A DNA stretch of 64,000 bases from JADCCX01 sp031431475 (GCA_031431475.1 JANPDL010000027.1:1-64000); one strand, 5' to 3'. Numbered from the stretch's first letter, positions 32,038-40,848 are shown. Translations and numbers: made by a program. Notes: a model not told the origin generated them from the sequence alone.

Positions 32038-32156
32038 CCTTCTCCCTCGGGAGAAGGTGCCCGCCCTTTGGCGGGCGGATAAGGGCAAATCACGACGGCC
32101 AGGGATTCACCCTCATCCGTCAGGCTTCGCCTGCCACCTTCCCCCTGAGGGGAAGG
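32038..32156. repeat. 119-bp mosaic palindromic element, copy B (inverted)
   Basis: Terminal palindromes CCTTCTCCC/GGGAGAAGG (32038-32057) and CCTTCCCCC/GGGGAAGG (32137-32156), opposite in order to copies A and C. Internal stem GCCCGCC/GGCGGGC. It fills the gap between the dehydratase stop and the PhzF ATG and would be transcribed with them. Confidence 0.9.
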
Positions 32157-32166
32157 ATTCATCGAC

Positions 32167-33975
32167 TCAGTGATTGTCCCTTGGAATACCAAAAGTCTTG
32201 TGGATTTTCTGATATTTGACCGCTGGTTTCAACACCATACCGTTCGACAGCTCATCGACGATGCCACGCTGGATCTCCTGCCAAGGCGTCTGGCTCTTGG
32301 GATATTTGTAGCCGCCCGCCGCTTCCAGCGCGGCACGACGCTTCTCAAGCTCGGCCTTTGAAATCAGGATATCAGCTGTGCGCTTCTTGAGATCGATGCG
32401 TACCTTGTCACCGGATCTCAGCAGGGCCAGCCCGCCGCCGGTCGCGGCCTCGGGCGAGGCGTTGAGGATCGATGGCGACCCTGACGTGCCAGACTGCCTG
32501 CCATCCCCGATGCAGGGCAGCGAGGTTATGCCCTTCTTGATGAGGTAGGACGGCGGCCGCATGTTCACGACCTCGGCAGCGCCGGGATAACCCACGGGAC
32601 CTGCGCCGCGCATGAACAGCAGCGTGTTCTCGTCGATCTTCAGCTTGGGATCATCGATGCGGTGGTGATAATCCTCCGGCCCGTCGAAGACCATGGCCTT
32701 GCCCTCGAAGGCCATCGGGTCTTTCGGATTGGAGAGATAGCGCTTGCGGAATTCTTCCGAGATGACGCTCATCTTCATGATGCCACTGTCGAAGAGATTG
32801 CCCTTGAGATTGAGGAAGCCAGCCTTCTTCCGCATCGGCTTGTCATAGGGCTGGATCACCTTCGGATTGTTGGTGAAGCGACCCTCGCAGTTTGCGTGCA
32901 AGGTCTTGCCGTTGACGGTCAGATGCGTCTTGTCGATCTTGCCTGCCTTGATCAACTCGGCGATCACAGCAGGTACGCCGCCCGCACGGTAATACTCCTC
33001 GCCCAGATATTCACCGGCGGGCTGCATGTTGACGAGCAGCGGGATATCGTAGCCGAATTTCTCCCAGTCATCGTTGGTCAACTCCACGCCGATGTGGCGC
33101 GCGATGGCATTCAGATGGACCGGCGCATTGGTCGAGCCTCCGATGGCGGAATTGACCTTGATCGCATTCTCGAAGGCGGCGCGTGTCAGCACTTTCGATG
33201 GCGTGAGGTTCTCCCAGACCATCTCCACGATGCGCCGCCCTGTATGGTACGCCATCTCGTAGCGGTCCCGATACGGCGCCGGAATCGCGGCGCAGCCAGG
33301 CAAGCTCATGCCGAGCGCTTCGGCCAGGCTGTTCATGGTGGAGGCCGTCCCCATGGTGTTGCAATGGCCGGCGGAGGGAGCGGAAGAGGCGATGAGATCA
33401 ATAAATCCCTTGTCATCCAGCTTGCCAGCCGCATGCATCTGACGGGCGGCCCACAGGATCGTGCCGGAGCCTGTGCGCTCTCCGTTATGCCAGCCGTTCA
33501 GCATCGGGCCACCCGAAAGCGCGATGGCCGGGATATCCACCGTCGCTGCAGCCATGATCTGGGCTGGGGTGGTTTTGTCGCAGCCCGTCGTCAGAACGAC
33601 GGCGTCCAGAGGATATCCGTATAGGATTTCAACAAGGCTGAGATATTGCAGATTGCGATCAAGGCTTGCGGTTGGCCGCTTACAGGTCTCCTGGATCGGA
33701 TGAATCGGAAATTCGAAGGGCACGCCTCCCATTTCACGGATACCGTCGCGGATGCGCGGTGCGAGCTCGATATGGTGCCTGTTGCACGGTGCTATGTCGG
33801 AGCCGGTCTGGGCGATGCCGATGATCGGCCTGCCGGATTGCAACTCATCGCGTGACAATCCGAAGTTCATGGTGCGCTCGATATAGATCGCGGTCATGTC
33901 GATGTTGGCGGGATTGTTGAACCAGGCGCGGGACCGCAGCCGTTCGATCTGCGCCTTGGTGGGTTTCTTTGCCAT
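32167..33975 (-). CDS. IlvD/Edd-family sugar-acid dehydratase
   Basis: 602 residues with the three Fe-S Cys positions of the family: APCN (Cys64), TTGCDKTTPA (Cys132) and GHCNTMGTAST (about 205). Substrate-end sequence IGDGRQSGTSGSPSILNASPEAATGGGLALL places it with arabinonate/xylonate/galactonate-type dehydratases rather than the branched-chain IlvD proper. It dehydrates an aldonic acid to a 2-keto-3-deoxy acid. GGGAGACTAGGA precedes the ATG at 33975. The SDR gene upstream on the same strand may supply the preceding or following oxidation. Confidence 0.87.
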   Translation of the reverse strand: MAKKPTKAQIERLRSRAWFNNPANIDMTAIYIERTMNFGLSRDELQSGRPIIGIAQTGSDIAPCNRHHIELAPRIRDGIREMGGVPFEFPIHPIQETCKRPTASLDRNLQYLSLVEILYGYPLDAVVLTTGCDKTTPAQIMAAATVDIPAIALSGGPMLNGWHNGERTGSGTILWAARQMHAAGKLDDKGFIDLIASSAPSAGHCNTMGTASTMNSLAEALGMSLPGCAAIPAPYRDRYEMAYHTGRRIVEMVWENLTPSKVLTRAAFENAIKVNSAIGGSTNAPVHLNAIARHIGVELTNDDWEKFGYDIPLLVNMQPAGEYLGEEYYRAGGVPAVIAELIKAGKIDKTHLTVNGKTLHANCEGRFTNNPKVIQPYDKPMRKKAGFLNLKGNLFDSGIMKMSVISEEFRKRYLSNPKDPMAFEGKAMVFDGPEDYHHRIDDPKLKIDENTLLFMRGAGPVGYPGAAEVVNMRPPSYLIKKGITSLPCIGDGRQSGTSGSPSILNASPEAATGGGLALLRSGDKVRIDLKKRTADILISKAELEKRRAALEAAGGYKYPKSQTPWQEIQRGIVDELSNGMVLKPAVKYQKIHKTFGIPRDNH

Positions 33976-34100
33976 TGGTCCTAGTCTCCCGGGAGATTGC
34001 CACGCACGGATCAACATCCGCTTCGTCAGACATTATCTGTCCGCAAAACAGGCGACGGTGGCAAGCCGCAAATCACCACGAGTGTCGGGAAAAGCGCGCG

Positions 34101-34895
34101 CTAGAGTGAATTGATGGAATGGCCACCATCAATCGTGATGATCGTGCCGGTCATATATCGGGATGCGCCATGCGCCAGCACTCTGAATGGAGCATCGAGG
34201 TCCTGCAACTGACCGATGCGACGCATGGGGACGCGTTTGATCAGCTTCTCGCCAGCGTCACTCTTGAAGAAGTCGTCATTGATCTCTGTCTCGACATAGC
34301 CCGGCGCCAGCGCGTTTACCCGGATATTGTATCGCGCCCACTCCAGGGCCAGCGCCTTCGTCATCTGCACGACACCCGCCTTGGAAATGGCATAGGGCGC
34401 GAGATTGTTGGCAACACGCAAGCCGAGGATCGAGGCTATATTGACGATATCGCCACCGCCCGATGCCTTCATCAGTTTCGCGGATTCGACCGCGCAGGCC
34501 CAGACGCCGCGCAGGTTAACATCCATGACACGATCAAAATTCTGCATCGTTGTGTCGAGCGCGGCTGATGTATCGGCGATTCCTGCGTTGTTAACCAGCA
34601 AATCCAGACGCTTTTCCCCCTTGGAGATAGTTGCGAAGGCATTGTGGATGCTGGCCTCGTCCGTAACATCCAGCGGAAGGACGATGAGTCGGCCAGCGCC
34701 CAGCCGCATGCATTCCTCGGCTACGGCATTCAGTTTGGTCGTGCGCCGTGCCGCGAGCGCCAGTGTGCCGATCTGGTCGGCTGCCAGCAGTTTGGCAAAA
34801 TGAGCCCCAAGGCCGGAAGAAGCGCCGGTTACCAGTGCGACGCGCTGGTTCAGTGGTCTGTACGCAGGTGCATCCGGGAGGACATGGTCAGCCAT
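34101..34895 (-). CDS. SDR-family oxidoreductase
   Basis: 264 residues, classical short-chain dehydrogenase/reductase: TGASSGLG (23-30) binds NAD(P), NNAG follows strand 4, Ser in NIASILG and YAISK form the catalytic Tyr/Lys pair, and the C-terminus ends TGTIITIDGGHSINSL. It probably acts on a sugar, sugar lactone or hydroxy acid given the adjacent sugar-acid dehydratase 125 bases downstream, but the substrate is inferred only from context. Confidence 0.88.
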   Translation of the reverse strand: MADHVLPDAPAYRPLNQRVALVTGASSGLGAHFAKLLAADQIGTLALAARRTTKLNAVAEECMRLGAGRLIVLPLDVTDEASIHNAFATISKGEKRLDLLVNNAGIADTSAALDTTMQNFDRVMDVNLRGVWACAVESAKLMKASGGGDIVNIASILGLRVANNLAPYAISKAGVVQMTKALALEWARYNIRVNALAPGYVETEINDDFFKSDAGEKLIKRVPMRRIGQLQDLDAPFRVLAHGASRYMTGTIITIDGGHSINSL

Positions 34896-34914
34896 TGGAC
34901 ATTACCCCACTCTC

Positions 34915-34950
34915 CATTCTTGTCATTCTTGTCATTCTTGTCATTCTTGC
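34915..34950. repeat. Tandem repeat of a 9-base unit
   Basis: CATTCTTGT repeated four times without gaps (the last copy ends in C). It lies just upstream of the SDR start, in the 263-base gap before the DUF4164 gene. It could vary in copy number by slippage. The rest of the gap shows no gene and no clear terminator. Confidence 0.9.
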
Positions 34951-35158
34951 TGCAGTGCAAAATGGAAAAAGTCCACAGGGAGAAAGCGCGTATTCCTTTC
35001 GTCAGCTATCAATTCCTCTTCGCAGACTATCTGGAGATTTCATGGGGATGCAGGCTGTTGGACCGTTGACGCGGCGTTATCCCGGATTCTAAACTATCGA
35101 CGATAACACATTGACTCGCATGAGTTTCACCGCCGCTTGATGATGGTTTGATTGCCCC

Positions 35159-35455
35159 ATGAGTGATGTGACCCTCCCTCTCGTTACCGCTCTGCAACGG
35201 CTCGGCTCTGCAATCGATCTGCTGGATGCTGCCGCTGCTCGCCGACTTGCCGGGGATCGCAACGATGCGGCGCGCTCCACCGAGCTGGGACTGATGCGCG
35301 GTGACCGTGCCAAGCTGGCTGAATTGCTGGATCAGGCGCTGGCGCGCGGACGGGCGCTGGAAACAACCCAGAACGATGTTTCGGGCCGCATTGATCGCGC
35401 TATTGATCTGGTCAAGGGCGCTCTGGAGCAAACGCCCGCCGAGAAGGACGCCTGA
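35159..35455 (+). CDS. DUF4164-type small coiled-coil protein
   Basis: 98 residues, helical: LVTALQRLGSAIDLLDAAAARR then RAKLAELLDQALARGRALETTQNDVSGRIDRAIDLVKGAL. It matches the small protein (DUF4164 type) that precedes zapA in many alphaproteobacteria. No enzymatic motif; probable coiled-coil partner. The stop lies 2 bases before the zapA ATG, so they are one operon. Confidence 0.75.
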   Translation: MSDVTLPLVTALQRLGSAIDLLDAAAARRLAGDRNDAARSTELGLMRGDRAKLAELLDQALARGRALETTQNDVSGRIDRAIDLVKGALEQTPAEKDA

Positions 35456-35457
35456 CC

Positions 35458-35817
35458 ATGGGACAGGTGACGGTCACCATCGATGGCAAGGCCTACCGCA
35501 TGGCCTGCGAGGACGGCCAGGAAGAGCATCTGGAAGGTCTTGCGACCTATTTTGATGGGCGCGTGCAGGAAATGCGCACATCCTTCGGCGAGATCGGCGA
35601 TATGCGCCTCACCATCATGGCCGCAATCACCTCCGCCGACGAGGTGATGGAATTGCGCCGCAAGATCGCTGAAGCAGAAACCGTTGCAGTCGGCTTGCGC
35701 GAGACCGTGGCCGCTGCTGACAGGCAGCAGGAAGACCGCGAGCGCAAGACGGCTGAATCCGTGACAGCGCTGGCAGAGCGGGTGGAGCGGATCGCCAAGG
35801 GGTTGGCCACTATCTGA
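35458..35817 (+). CDS. zapA: Cell division protein ZapA
   Basis: 119 residues. The N-terminal ZapA domain (VTVTIDGKAYRMACEDGQEEHLEGLATYFDGRVQEMRTSFG...RLTIMAAITSADEVMELRRKI) is followed by a long coiled coil that forms the tetramer which bundles FtsZ filaments. In many alphaproteobacteria 6S RNA follows zapA; here only 32 bases separate it from the next gene, so there is no room for it. Confidence 0.9.
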   Translation: MGQVTVTIDGKAYRMACEDGQEEHLEGLATYFDGRVQEMRTSFGEIGDMRLTIMAAITSADEVMELRRKIAEAETVAVGLRETVAAADRQQEDRERKTAESVTALAERVERIAKGLATI

Positions 35818-35849
35818 TCTCGCCTCGCTCAATTTCAATGGAGGCCGGC

Positions 35850-37076
35850 ATGGCATTCTACGACAAACTTGAAACGGTCGATCCCGAGAAGCGGGAAAAG
35901 AGCCAGTTCAAGGACCTGCGGACCCTGCTCGACTTTGCGAAGGGCAAGGCCCCAGCACTGAAGAAGCAGCTCAAGGGGATCGAGATCAAAGCCCTGAAGG
36001 ACAGGGCCGCCCTCGCCAAAGTGCCTGTGCTGCGCAAATCCGATCTGCTGGCAATGCAGCAGGCCAACCCGCCTTTTGCCGGGCTGGTGACGGTGAAGCC
36101 AGGGCAACTCGCACGACTGCTCATCTCGCCCGGACCCATCGCTGATCCCGAAGGCATCTACATGGACTGGTGGGGCGCGGCCCGCTCGCTGGTAGCAGCG
36201 GGTTTTGCCAAGGGCGATGTGGTGCTGAACACCTTCAGCTATCATTTCACCCCGGGCGGGTTTCTGATGGATTCCGCCGCGCAAGCCGTGGGTTGCGCCG
36301 TGATTCCCGCTGGTCCCGGCAACATCGAGCAGCAGTTGCAGGCCATCGCGATGTTCCGCCCTGTCGCCTATTGCGGCACGCCGGATTTTCTGAAAATTCT
36401 CTTTGACAAGGCGGCGGAGGCCAAAGCTGATCTATCGTGCATAAAAAAGGCCATGGTCTCCGGTGCGGCCTTCCCGCCCTCGCTGCAAGCCGAAGTCAAG
36501 AAGCTGGGTGTTGATGCCTACCAGACCTATGCCACGGCTGATCTTGGCGTCGTGGCCTATGAGAGCCCAGCGCGGCAAGGGCTGATCTGCAACGAGGGGC
36601 TGATCGTCGAGATCGTTCGTCCCGGCACCAATGATCCGGTTCAGGACGGCGAGGTAGGCGAAGTGGTGGTGACGCGCCTCAACGAAGAATATCCGCTGCT
36701 GAGGCTCGGCACCGGTGATCTCTCGAAGTTCCTGCCCGACACCAGCCCTTGCGGGCGCACCAACCGCCGCATCGCGGGCTGGATGGGCCGCGCTGACCAG
36801 CGCACCAAGGTGAAGGGCATGTTCGTCGATCCCGCACAGGTTGATACCATCGCCAGACGCTACCCCGAACTGGGGCGGATGCGGCTGGTGGTCTCCCGCG
36901 CCAACGAACAGGACGTGATGGTGCTGAAAGCGGAAGCGCAGGGCGCGGTTGCCGGGCTGGCGGAGAAGGTGGGCGAGACGCTGGCGGCTGTCATGAAGCT
37001 CAAGGGCGCGGTGGAACTGGTGAAGCCCGGAAGTTTGCCGAATGATGGCAAGGTGATCAGCGACGAGCGGGGGTGA
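35850..37076 (+). CDS. PaaK-like AMP-binding ligase with degenerate P-loop
   Basis: 408 residues similar to phenylacetate-CoA ligase-type adenylating enzymes: MVSGAAFPPSLQAEVKKLGVDAYQTYATADLG, YPLLRLGTGDLSKFL and GWMGRADQRTKVKGMFVDPAQVD (the C-terminal hinge region). The usual Ser/Thr/Gly-rich ATP P-loop is replaced by LLISPGPIADPEG, so ATP handling may differ or be lost. GGAGG sits 5 bases before the ATG at 35850. It probably activates an aromatic or amino acid; in related genomes such genes accompany branched-chain amino acid transporters, which are absent here. Confidence 0.75.
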   Translation: MAFYDKLETVDPEKREKSQFKDLRTLLDFAKGKAPALKKQLKGIEIKALKDRAALAKVPVLRKSDLLAMQQANPPFAGLVTVKPGQLARLLISPGPIADPEGIYMDWWGAARSLVAAGFAKGDVVLNTFSYHFTPGGFLMDSAAQAVGCAVIPAGPGNIEQQLQAIAMFRPVAYCGTPDFLKILFDKAAEAKADLSCIKKAMVSGAAFPPSLQAEVKKLGVDAYQTYATADLGVVAYESPARQGLICNEGLIVEIVRPGTNDPVQDGEVGEVVVTRLNEEYPLLRLGTGDLSKFLPDTSPCGRTNRRIAGWMGRADQRTKVKGMFVDPAQVDTIARRYPELGRMRLVVSRANEQDVMVLKAEAQGAVAGLAEKVGETLAAVMKLKGAVELVKPGSLPNDGKVISDERG

Positions 37077-37081
37077 GTTCC

Positions 37082-37663
37082 CTAATTTTTTGAGTGATTT
37101 GGGAACTTTGTCAGCAACCATTCCAGCACCTTGAGCTGGTCGTCTCCGGTGGCGCGGCGGATCTGGATCAGGAGCTTCTGCACGGATGGCCTGTCGAGCG
37201 TGAGATTCTTTGAACCTTCATTGCAGACCGAACATATCGCCCGCAGATTACCGGCTTCGTCCGATCCGCCCATGCTTTTGTCGATGATATGGCCGATGTG
37301 AAGCCGCGTCTTCCGGCCTGCGTCATAAGGGTGAGCTTCTCCGGCGACAGCGCCGCATTGCTGGCAGGTGAACCCATTACGATCCAGAACCAGCGCCCTG
37401 GTTTCCTTTGAGATCGCGCGGGCAAAAGCCGGAACCGGCTTTGCAGACACGAGAAGATATTGACCGGGCTTGAGGTCAGAACGATCATTGTGCGTGAGAA
37501 TCTGGAAGCCTTCCTCATCCCTCAGTTCGCGTATGCGCCTTGCCCATTCGCTGATTTCGCCCGAGACGGCCCTGAGTTCGTCCGAACCCATCACCTTTCC
37601 AAGGTTTTCCAGAAAATGAGCGCGCAGTTTTGCCCTTGCGCCTTGCGAACCGCTCCGCGTCAT
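37082..37663 (-). CDS. HNH endonuclease, probable restriction partner of the methyltransferase
   Basis: 193 residues: an N-terminal domain without recognised motif (about 1-85) and a C-terminal HNH zinc ribbon with CQQC (100-103), LHIGHIIDKSMGG (121-133), Asn139 and CSVC (144-147). Its ATG shares one base with the stop of the cytosine methyltransferase (TGATG), so the two are translationally coupled. That arrangement, nuclease immediately behind a C5 methyltransferase, is typical of type II restriction-modification; the site is unknown. It is convergent with the PaaK-like gene. Confidence 0.75.
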   Translation of the reverse strand: MTRSGSQGARAKLRAHFLENLGKVMGSDELRAVSGEISEWARRIRELRDEEGFQILTHNDRSDLKPGQYLLVSAKPVPAFARAISKETRALVLDRNGFTCQQCGAVAGEAHPYDAGRKTRLHIGHIIDKSMGGSDEAGNLRAICSVCNEGSKNLTLDRPSVQKLLIQIRRATGDDQLKVLEWLLTKFPNHSKN

Positions 37664-38616
37664 CAGGCCACCATCATCTGTCGTTTCGCGGACAGAGCAA
37701 TTGTCAGCTGGTGGGCCACTGCCGTTGCGACCGGTGGCGGGAAAGCGTTGCCGACCTGACGATAGGCAGCTGTCTTGCGACCGACGAAGTGCCAATCATC
37801 CGGGAAGCCCTGTAATCTGGCAACCATCCGAACCGTCAGGCGCGGCATACCGATAAAGTCTGCATCGGGGGCTTCCTCCGCAAGCGAAATGCCGTTGACG
37901 CCCATCCCGGCCCAGGCCTTGCGGGCTCGCGTGGGCCCGAGGTCCGGACCACCATGCTTCTTCGAGCCACCGACCACCGTGGGCGCTATATCGGACGCCC
38001 TGACCTGCCAGTCCCGAAATCCGGCCCAGCCCCTCGCGTTCATGAGGTCGGCAAGAACAACCCCTACCGTTGGAGTCTGCCCTCTGTCAGCCTCTGGCCA
38101 GTCAAAATTATCGGCAAGGTCAGATCGCAAGGCGACAATGACAACGCGCGGCCTGAGTTGTGGAACGCCAAAATCCGATGCGTTCAGCAGCCGCCATTCC
38201 GTCACATAACCAAGTTTGTGAAGCTGCTCCTTCAGATGCCGTCGGTACTCCTCGAAAGCAGCACCGAGGAAACCGCGCACATTCTCGATCATGACGGCTT
38301 TTGGCCTGATTTCATCCACCAGACGCAATGCAGCAGGAAAGAGATTGCGTTCGTCCCGCTCACCCAGTTGCTTCCCGGCAATCGAGAACGGAGGACATGG
38401 AAGCCCACCTGCAAGGAGGTCAACGCCTTTGTAGGGCCGCCCGTCGAAACCCGACAGGTCAGCACACTGGACATTCCAATTCGGCCTGTTGAACCGGAGA
38501 GTGTTGCAAAAATCAGCCTCGATTTCCACAAGTGCGGTATGCTCAAACCCGGCACGCTCCAGCCCGAGAGCCTGACCGCCCGCACCTGCACACATCTCGA
38601 CTGAATAGAACGACAT
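37663..38616 (-). CDS. DNA (cytosine-5-)-methyltransferase
   Basis: 317 residues with the ordered C5-methyltransferase motifs: I EMCAGAGGQALGLE (7-20, S-adenosylmethionine binding), IV GGLPCPPFS with catalytic Cys74, VI IENVRG (about 105-110), VIII QLRPR, IX/X with RQVGNAFPPPVATAVA at the C-terminus. A compact target-recognition region lies at about 190-265. I start at the ATG at 38616 (GGGA upstream), which begins right at motif I; an ATG at 38676 adds 20 residues without homology. Confidence 0.9.
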   Translation of the reverse strand: MSFYSVEMCAGAGGQALGLERAGFEHTALVEIEADFCNTLRFNRPNWNVQCADLSGFDGRPYKGVDLLAGGLPCPPFSIAGKQLGERDERNLFPAALRLVDEIRPKAVMIENVRGFLGAAFEEYRRHLKEQLHKLGYVTEWRLLNASDFGVPQLRPRVVIVALRSDLADNFDWPEADRGQTPTVGVVLADLMNARGWAGFRDWQVRASDIAPTVVGGSKKHGGPDLGPTRARKAWAGMGVNGISLAEEAPDADFIGMPRLTVRMVARLQGFPDDWHFVGRKTAAYRQVGNAFPPPVATAVAHQLTIALSAKRQMMVA

Positions 38617-38711
38617 CGGATTTTCCCGGATATTCACTATCCAATATTGTTCTGTTTTCGTTCTGTCCAGAGCCATACGGATTCTTCAACCGCTTTTGCG
38701 CTCTTGGTCTC

Positions 38712-40148
38712 TCAATCCCTGACCAGAATATTCCGGAACTGCCAGGGGTCACGCCTGTCGATATCCTCCGGGAAAAATCCCGGACGGCCCACCAGCGGGT
38801 TCCAGTCGGTGTAGTGCCCGACCACCGGCCCCAGATACGGCCTCTGCACCTCAAGGCAGCGCTTGTAATCCATATCATCGGCCTCGACGATGCCCATGGC
38901 CGGGTTCTCCAGCGCATAGACCATGCCGGCGAGTACGGCGGATGACACCTGCAATCCGGTGGCATTTTGATAGGGTGCGAGCCGCCTCGTTTCATCGATC
39001 GAAAGCTGCGAGCCGTACCAATATGCGTTCTTCTTGTGGCCATAGAGGAGCACGCCGAGTTCATCGATACCGTCCACGATCTCGTTCTCGTCGAGGATAT
39101 GGTTCTTCGGCTGTTTCTTGCCTTCCGCGCCGAACATTTCGTGCAAGGACAGTACCGCATCGTTGGCGGGGTGATAGGCGTAGTGGCAGGTCGGGCGGTA
39201 AGTGGCCTTGTTCTTGTCGTCACGTACCGTGAAATAATCCGCGATGGAGATCGACTCGTTGTGGGTCACGAGGAAGCCATATTGCGCGCCGGGCGTGGGA
39301 CACCACGAGCGCACGCGGGTGTTGGCACCGGGCTGCAGCAGATAGATCGCGGCCTGATTGCCCTTCTTGTGCGACTTGGCGTTCTTCGGCATCCACTTCT
39401 CGTGCGTCCCCCAACCGAGTTCAGCGGGTTGCAATCCTTCCGAGACAAAGCCTTCGACCGACCATGTGTTGACGAAGACATTGGCGGGCTTGGGCTTCTT
39501 TGAGCGCTGCGTATCACGCTCGGCGATATGGATGCCCTTGACGCCGGTCTTCTTCATCAGCGCGGCCCAGTCGGCCTTGTTCTTGGGGTCCTTGTATTTG
39601 ATGCCGAGATCAGTCGCGAGATTGACGAGCGCCTGCTTGACGAACCACGAGACCATGCCGGGGTTTGCACCGCAGCAGGAGACTGCCGTGATGCCGCCGG
39701 GATTGCGACGGCGCGCATCCAGCACGATCTCGCGCAGGGCGTAGTTTGAGCGCTCTTCCGGACCCTTCGTCGTGTCGAAATAGAAGCCTTCCCAAGGCTC
39801 CGCCACCGTGTCGATGTAGAAGCAGTTCAGTGACCGGCAGAGCTCCATGATATCGACGGACGATGTGTCCACCGAGAGGTTGACGCAGAACCCTTGCCCG
39901 CCGCCCTCTGTCAGCAGTGGCTTGAGGAGCTTTTTGTAATTGGCCTTGGTCACATGCTCCTTGATGAAGCGCACTTTGTGCTTCTTCAGGATGGCAATGT
40001 CCTTGTCATCGGGATCGATCACAACGAGGCGCTTCTTATCGAATTTAAAATGGCGTTCGATCAGCGGCAACGTGCCTTTGCCGATAGAGCCGAAGCCGAT
40101 CATCACAATGGGGCCGGTGATTTCACCGTGGACGGGCCAGCTGGACAT
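38712..40148 (-). CDS. hss: Homospermidine synthase
   Basis: 478 residues, the normal length for the bacterial enzyme. It opens WPVHGEITGPIVMIGFGSIGKGTLPLIERHF, an NAD-binding Rossmann motif (GFGSIG). It makes sym-homospermidine from two putrescines (or spermidine plus putrescine) with NAD as prosthetic redox carrier, in the cytosol. GGAG lies 9 bases before the ATG at 40148. The ornithine decarboxylase that makes putrescine is 1.5 kb upstream on the same strand, with a toxin-antitoxin pair and a GNAT gene between. Confidence 0.94.
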   Translation of the reverse strand: MSSWPVHGEITGPIVMIGFGSIGKGTLPLIERHFKFDKKRLVVIDPDDKDIAILKKHKVRFIKEHVTKANYKKLLKPLLTEGGGQGFCVNLSVDTSSVDIMELCRSLNCFYIDTVAEPWEGFYFDTTKGPEERSNYALREIVLDARRRNPGGITAVSCCGANPGMVSWFVKQALVNLATDLGIKYKDPKNKADWAALMKKTGVKGIHIAERDTQRSKKPKPANVFVNTWSVEGFVSEGLQPAELGWGTHEKWMPKNAKSHKKGNQAAIYLLQPGANTRVRSWCPTPGAQYGFLVTHNESISIADYFTVRDDKNKATYRPTCHYAYHPANDAVLSLHEMFGAEGKKQPKNHILDENEIVDGIDELGVLLYGHKKNAYWYGSQLSIDETRRLAPYQNATGLQVSSAVLAGMVYALENPAMGIVEADDMDYKRCLEVQRPYLGPVVGHYTDWNPLVGRPGFFPEDIDRRDPWQFRNILVRD

Positions 40149-40238
40149 GTCGGGAACTCCAAGGGGGCAAAAAATACAAGCGCCACTGCCTTTTGCGTGG
40201 CGCTCCAGTTCGGTCAAGTAGCGCGGCAAAGATGAATG

Positions 40239-40505
40239 TCAGCGATACACATCCTTGCGGTCGCCGATGCGGATGACAAACACGGTTACGCGCCTGTCCT
40301 GAATCTCGCAGACAATGCGGTAGTCGCCGACTCGATAGCGCCAGTAGCCTGCGAGAGGGCCACTTGTCGCTTTGCCGACGGTTCGCGGATCGTCACTCGT
40401 GGCAACGCGGTCCCTGAGAAAGTTCCTGACCTTTGTCGCAGCCTGCCGGTCAAGCTTTCGCAAATCGCGCCTTGCGGAATCGGACAGCTCAATCGTCCAG
40501 GCCAA
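40239..40505 (-). CDS. relE: RelE/ParE-superfamily toxin
   Basis: About 88 residues from a TTG at 40505 (reading L/M-AWTIELSDSARRDLRKLDRQ, the normal family start) or 91 from a GTG at 40514. DPRTVGKATSGPLAGYWRYRVGDYRIVCEIQDRRVTVFVIRIGDRKDVYR is a textbook RelE core with the basic residues used for ribosome-dependent mRNA cleavage. The start lies inside the end of the antitoxin gene (17-26 base overlap). Confidence 0.9.
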   Translation of the reverse strand: MAWTIELSDSARRDLRKLDRQAATKVRNFLRDRVATSDDPRTVGKATSGPLAGYWRYRVGDYRIVCEIQDRRVTVFVIRIGDRKDVYR

Positions 40506-40716
40506 GCTCGGCACTCACTTCGTCAAGCGAATAGACTTTCTCCTCACCGCGCCTCACACGCTGCATCACCTGCTCTGCACGGTAATAATCCTCCATATCC
40601 TCGATTCCGCGCGCGATGATCTCCCGCAGGTAGAAGGCCTTTGTGCGACCGGTTTCCCGCGCGAGAACATCAAGGCGGCGTTCAAGATTGGCTTCAAGCC
40701 GGATCGACGTGGGCAT
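40489..40716 (-). CDS. relB: RelB-type antitoxin, ribbon-helix-helix
   Basis: 75 residues: N-terminal ribbon-helix-helix (PTSIRLEANLERRLDVLARETGRTKAFYLREIIARGIEDMEDYYRAEQVM) and a C-terminal toxin-binding tail ending SLDEVSAELGLDD. GAGGAG precedes the ATG. It probably represses its own promoter together with the toxin. The pair interrupts the polyamine genes hss and odc. Confidence 0.88.
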   Translation of the reverse strand: MPTSIRLEANLERRLDVLARETGRTKAFYLREIIARGIEDMEDYYRAEQVMQRVRRGEEKVYSLDEVSAELGLDD

Positions 40717-40732
40717 AGCTCCTCACTTTGAA

Positions 40733-40749
40733 TACATAGACTATCTGTA
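40733..40749 (-). promoter_or_regulatory. Imperfect palindrome upstream of relB
   Basis: TACATAGACTATCTGTA, symmetrical at the outer TACA/TGTA, 17 bases upstream of the relB ATG in an A/T-rich patch. It is a plausible autoregulatory operator; the promoter boxes are not clear. Confidence 0.35.
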
Positions 40750-40848
40750 CTCACTTAGCGCGTTTTGGGGCGCAATGAAAGCGCGTCTTGTGGATAGAGG
40801 CTGGTGGAGCACTTGCTTTCTGCCGCCTGTTCGTAAGGCGGCCCACAA

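Noticed and set aside
34915..34950. Tandem array considered as a CRISPR remnant
   Set aside because: Units are 9 bases and contiguous, with no spacers and no cas genes anywhere in the window.
35818..35849. 6S RNA expected behind zapA
   Set aside because: The gap is only 32 bases and holds the ribosome site of the next gene.
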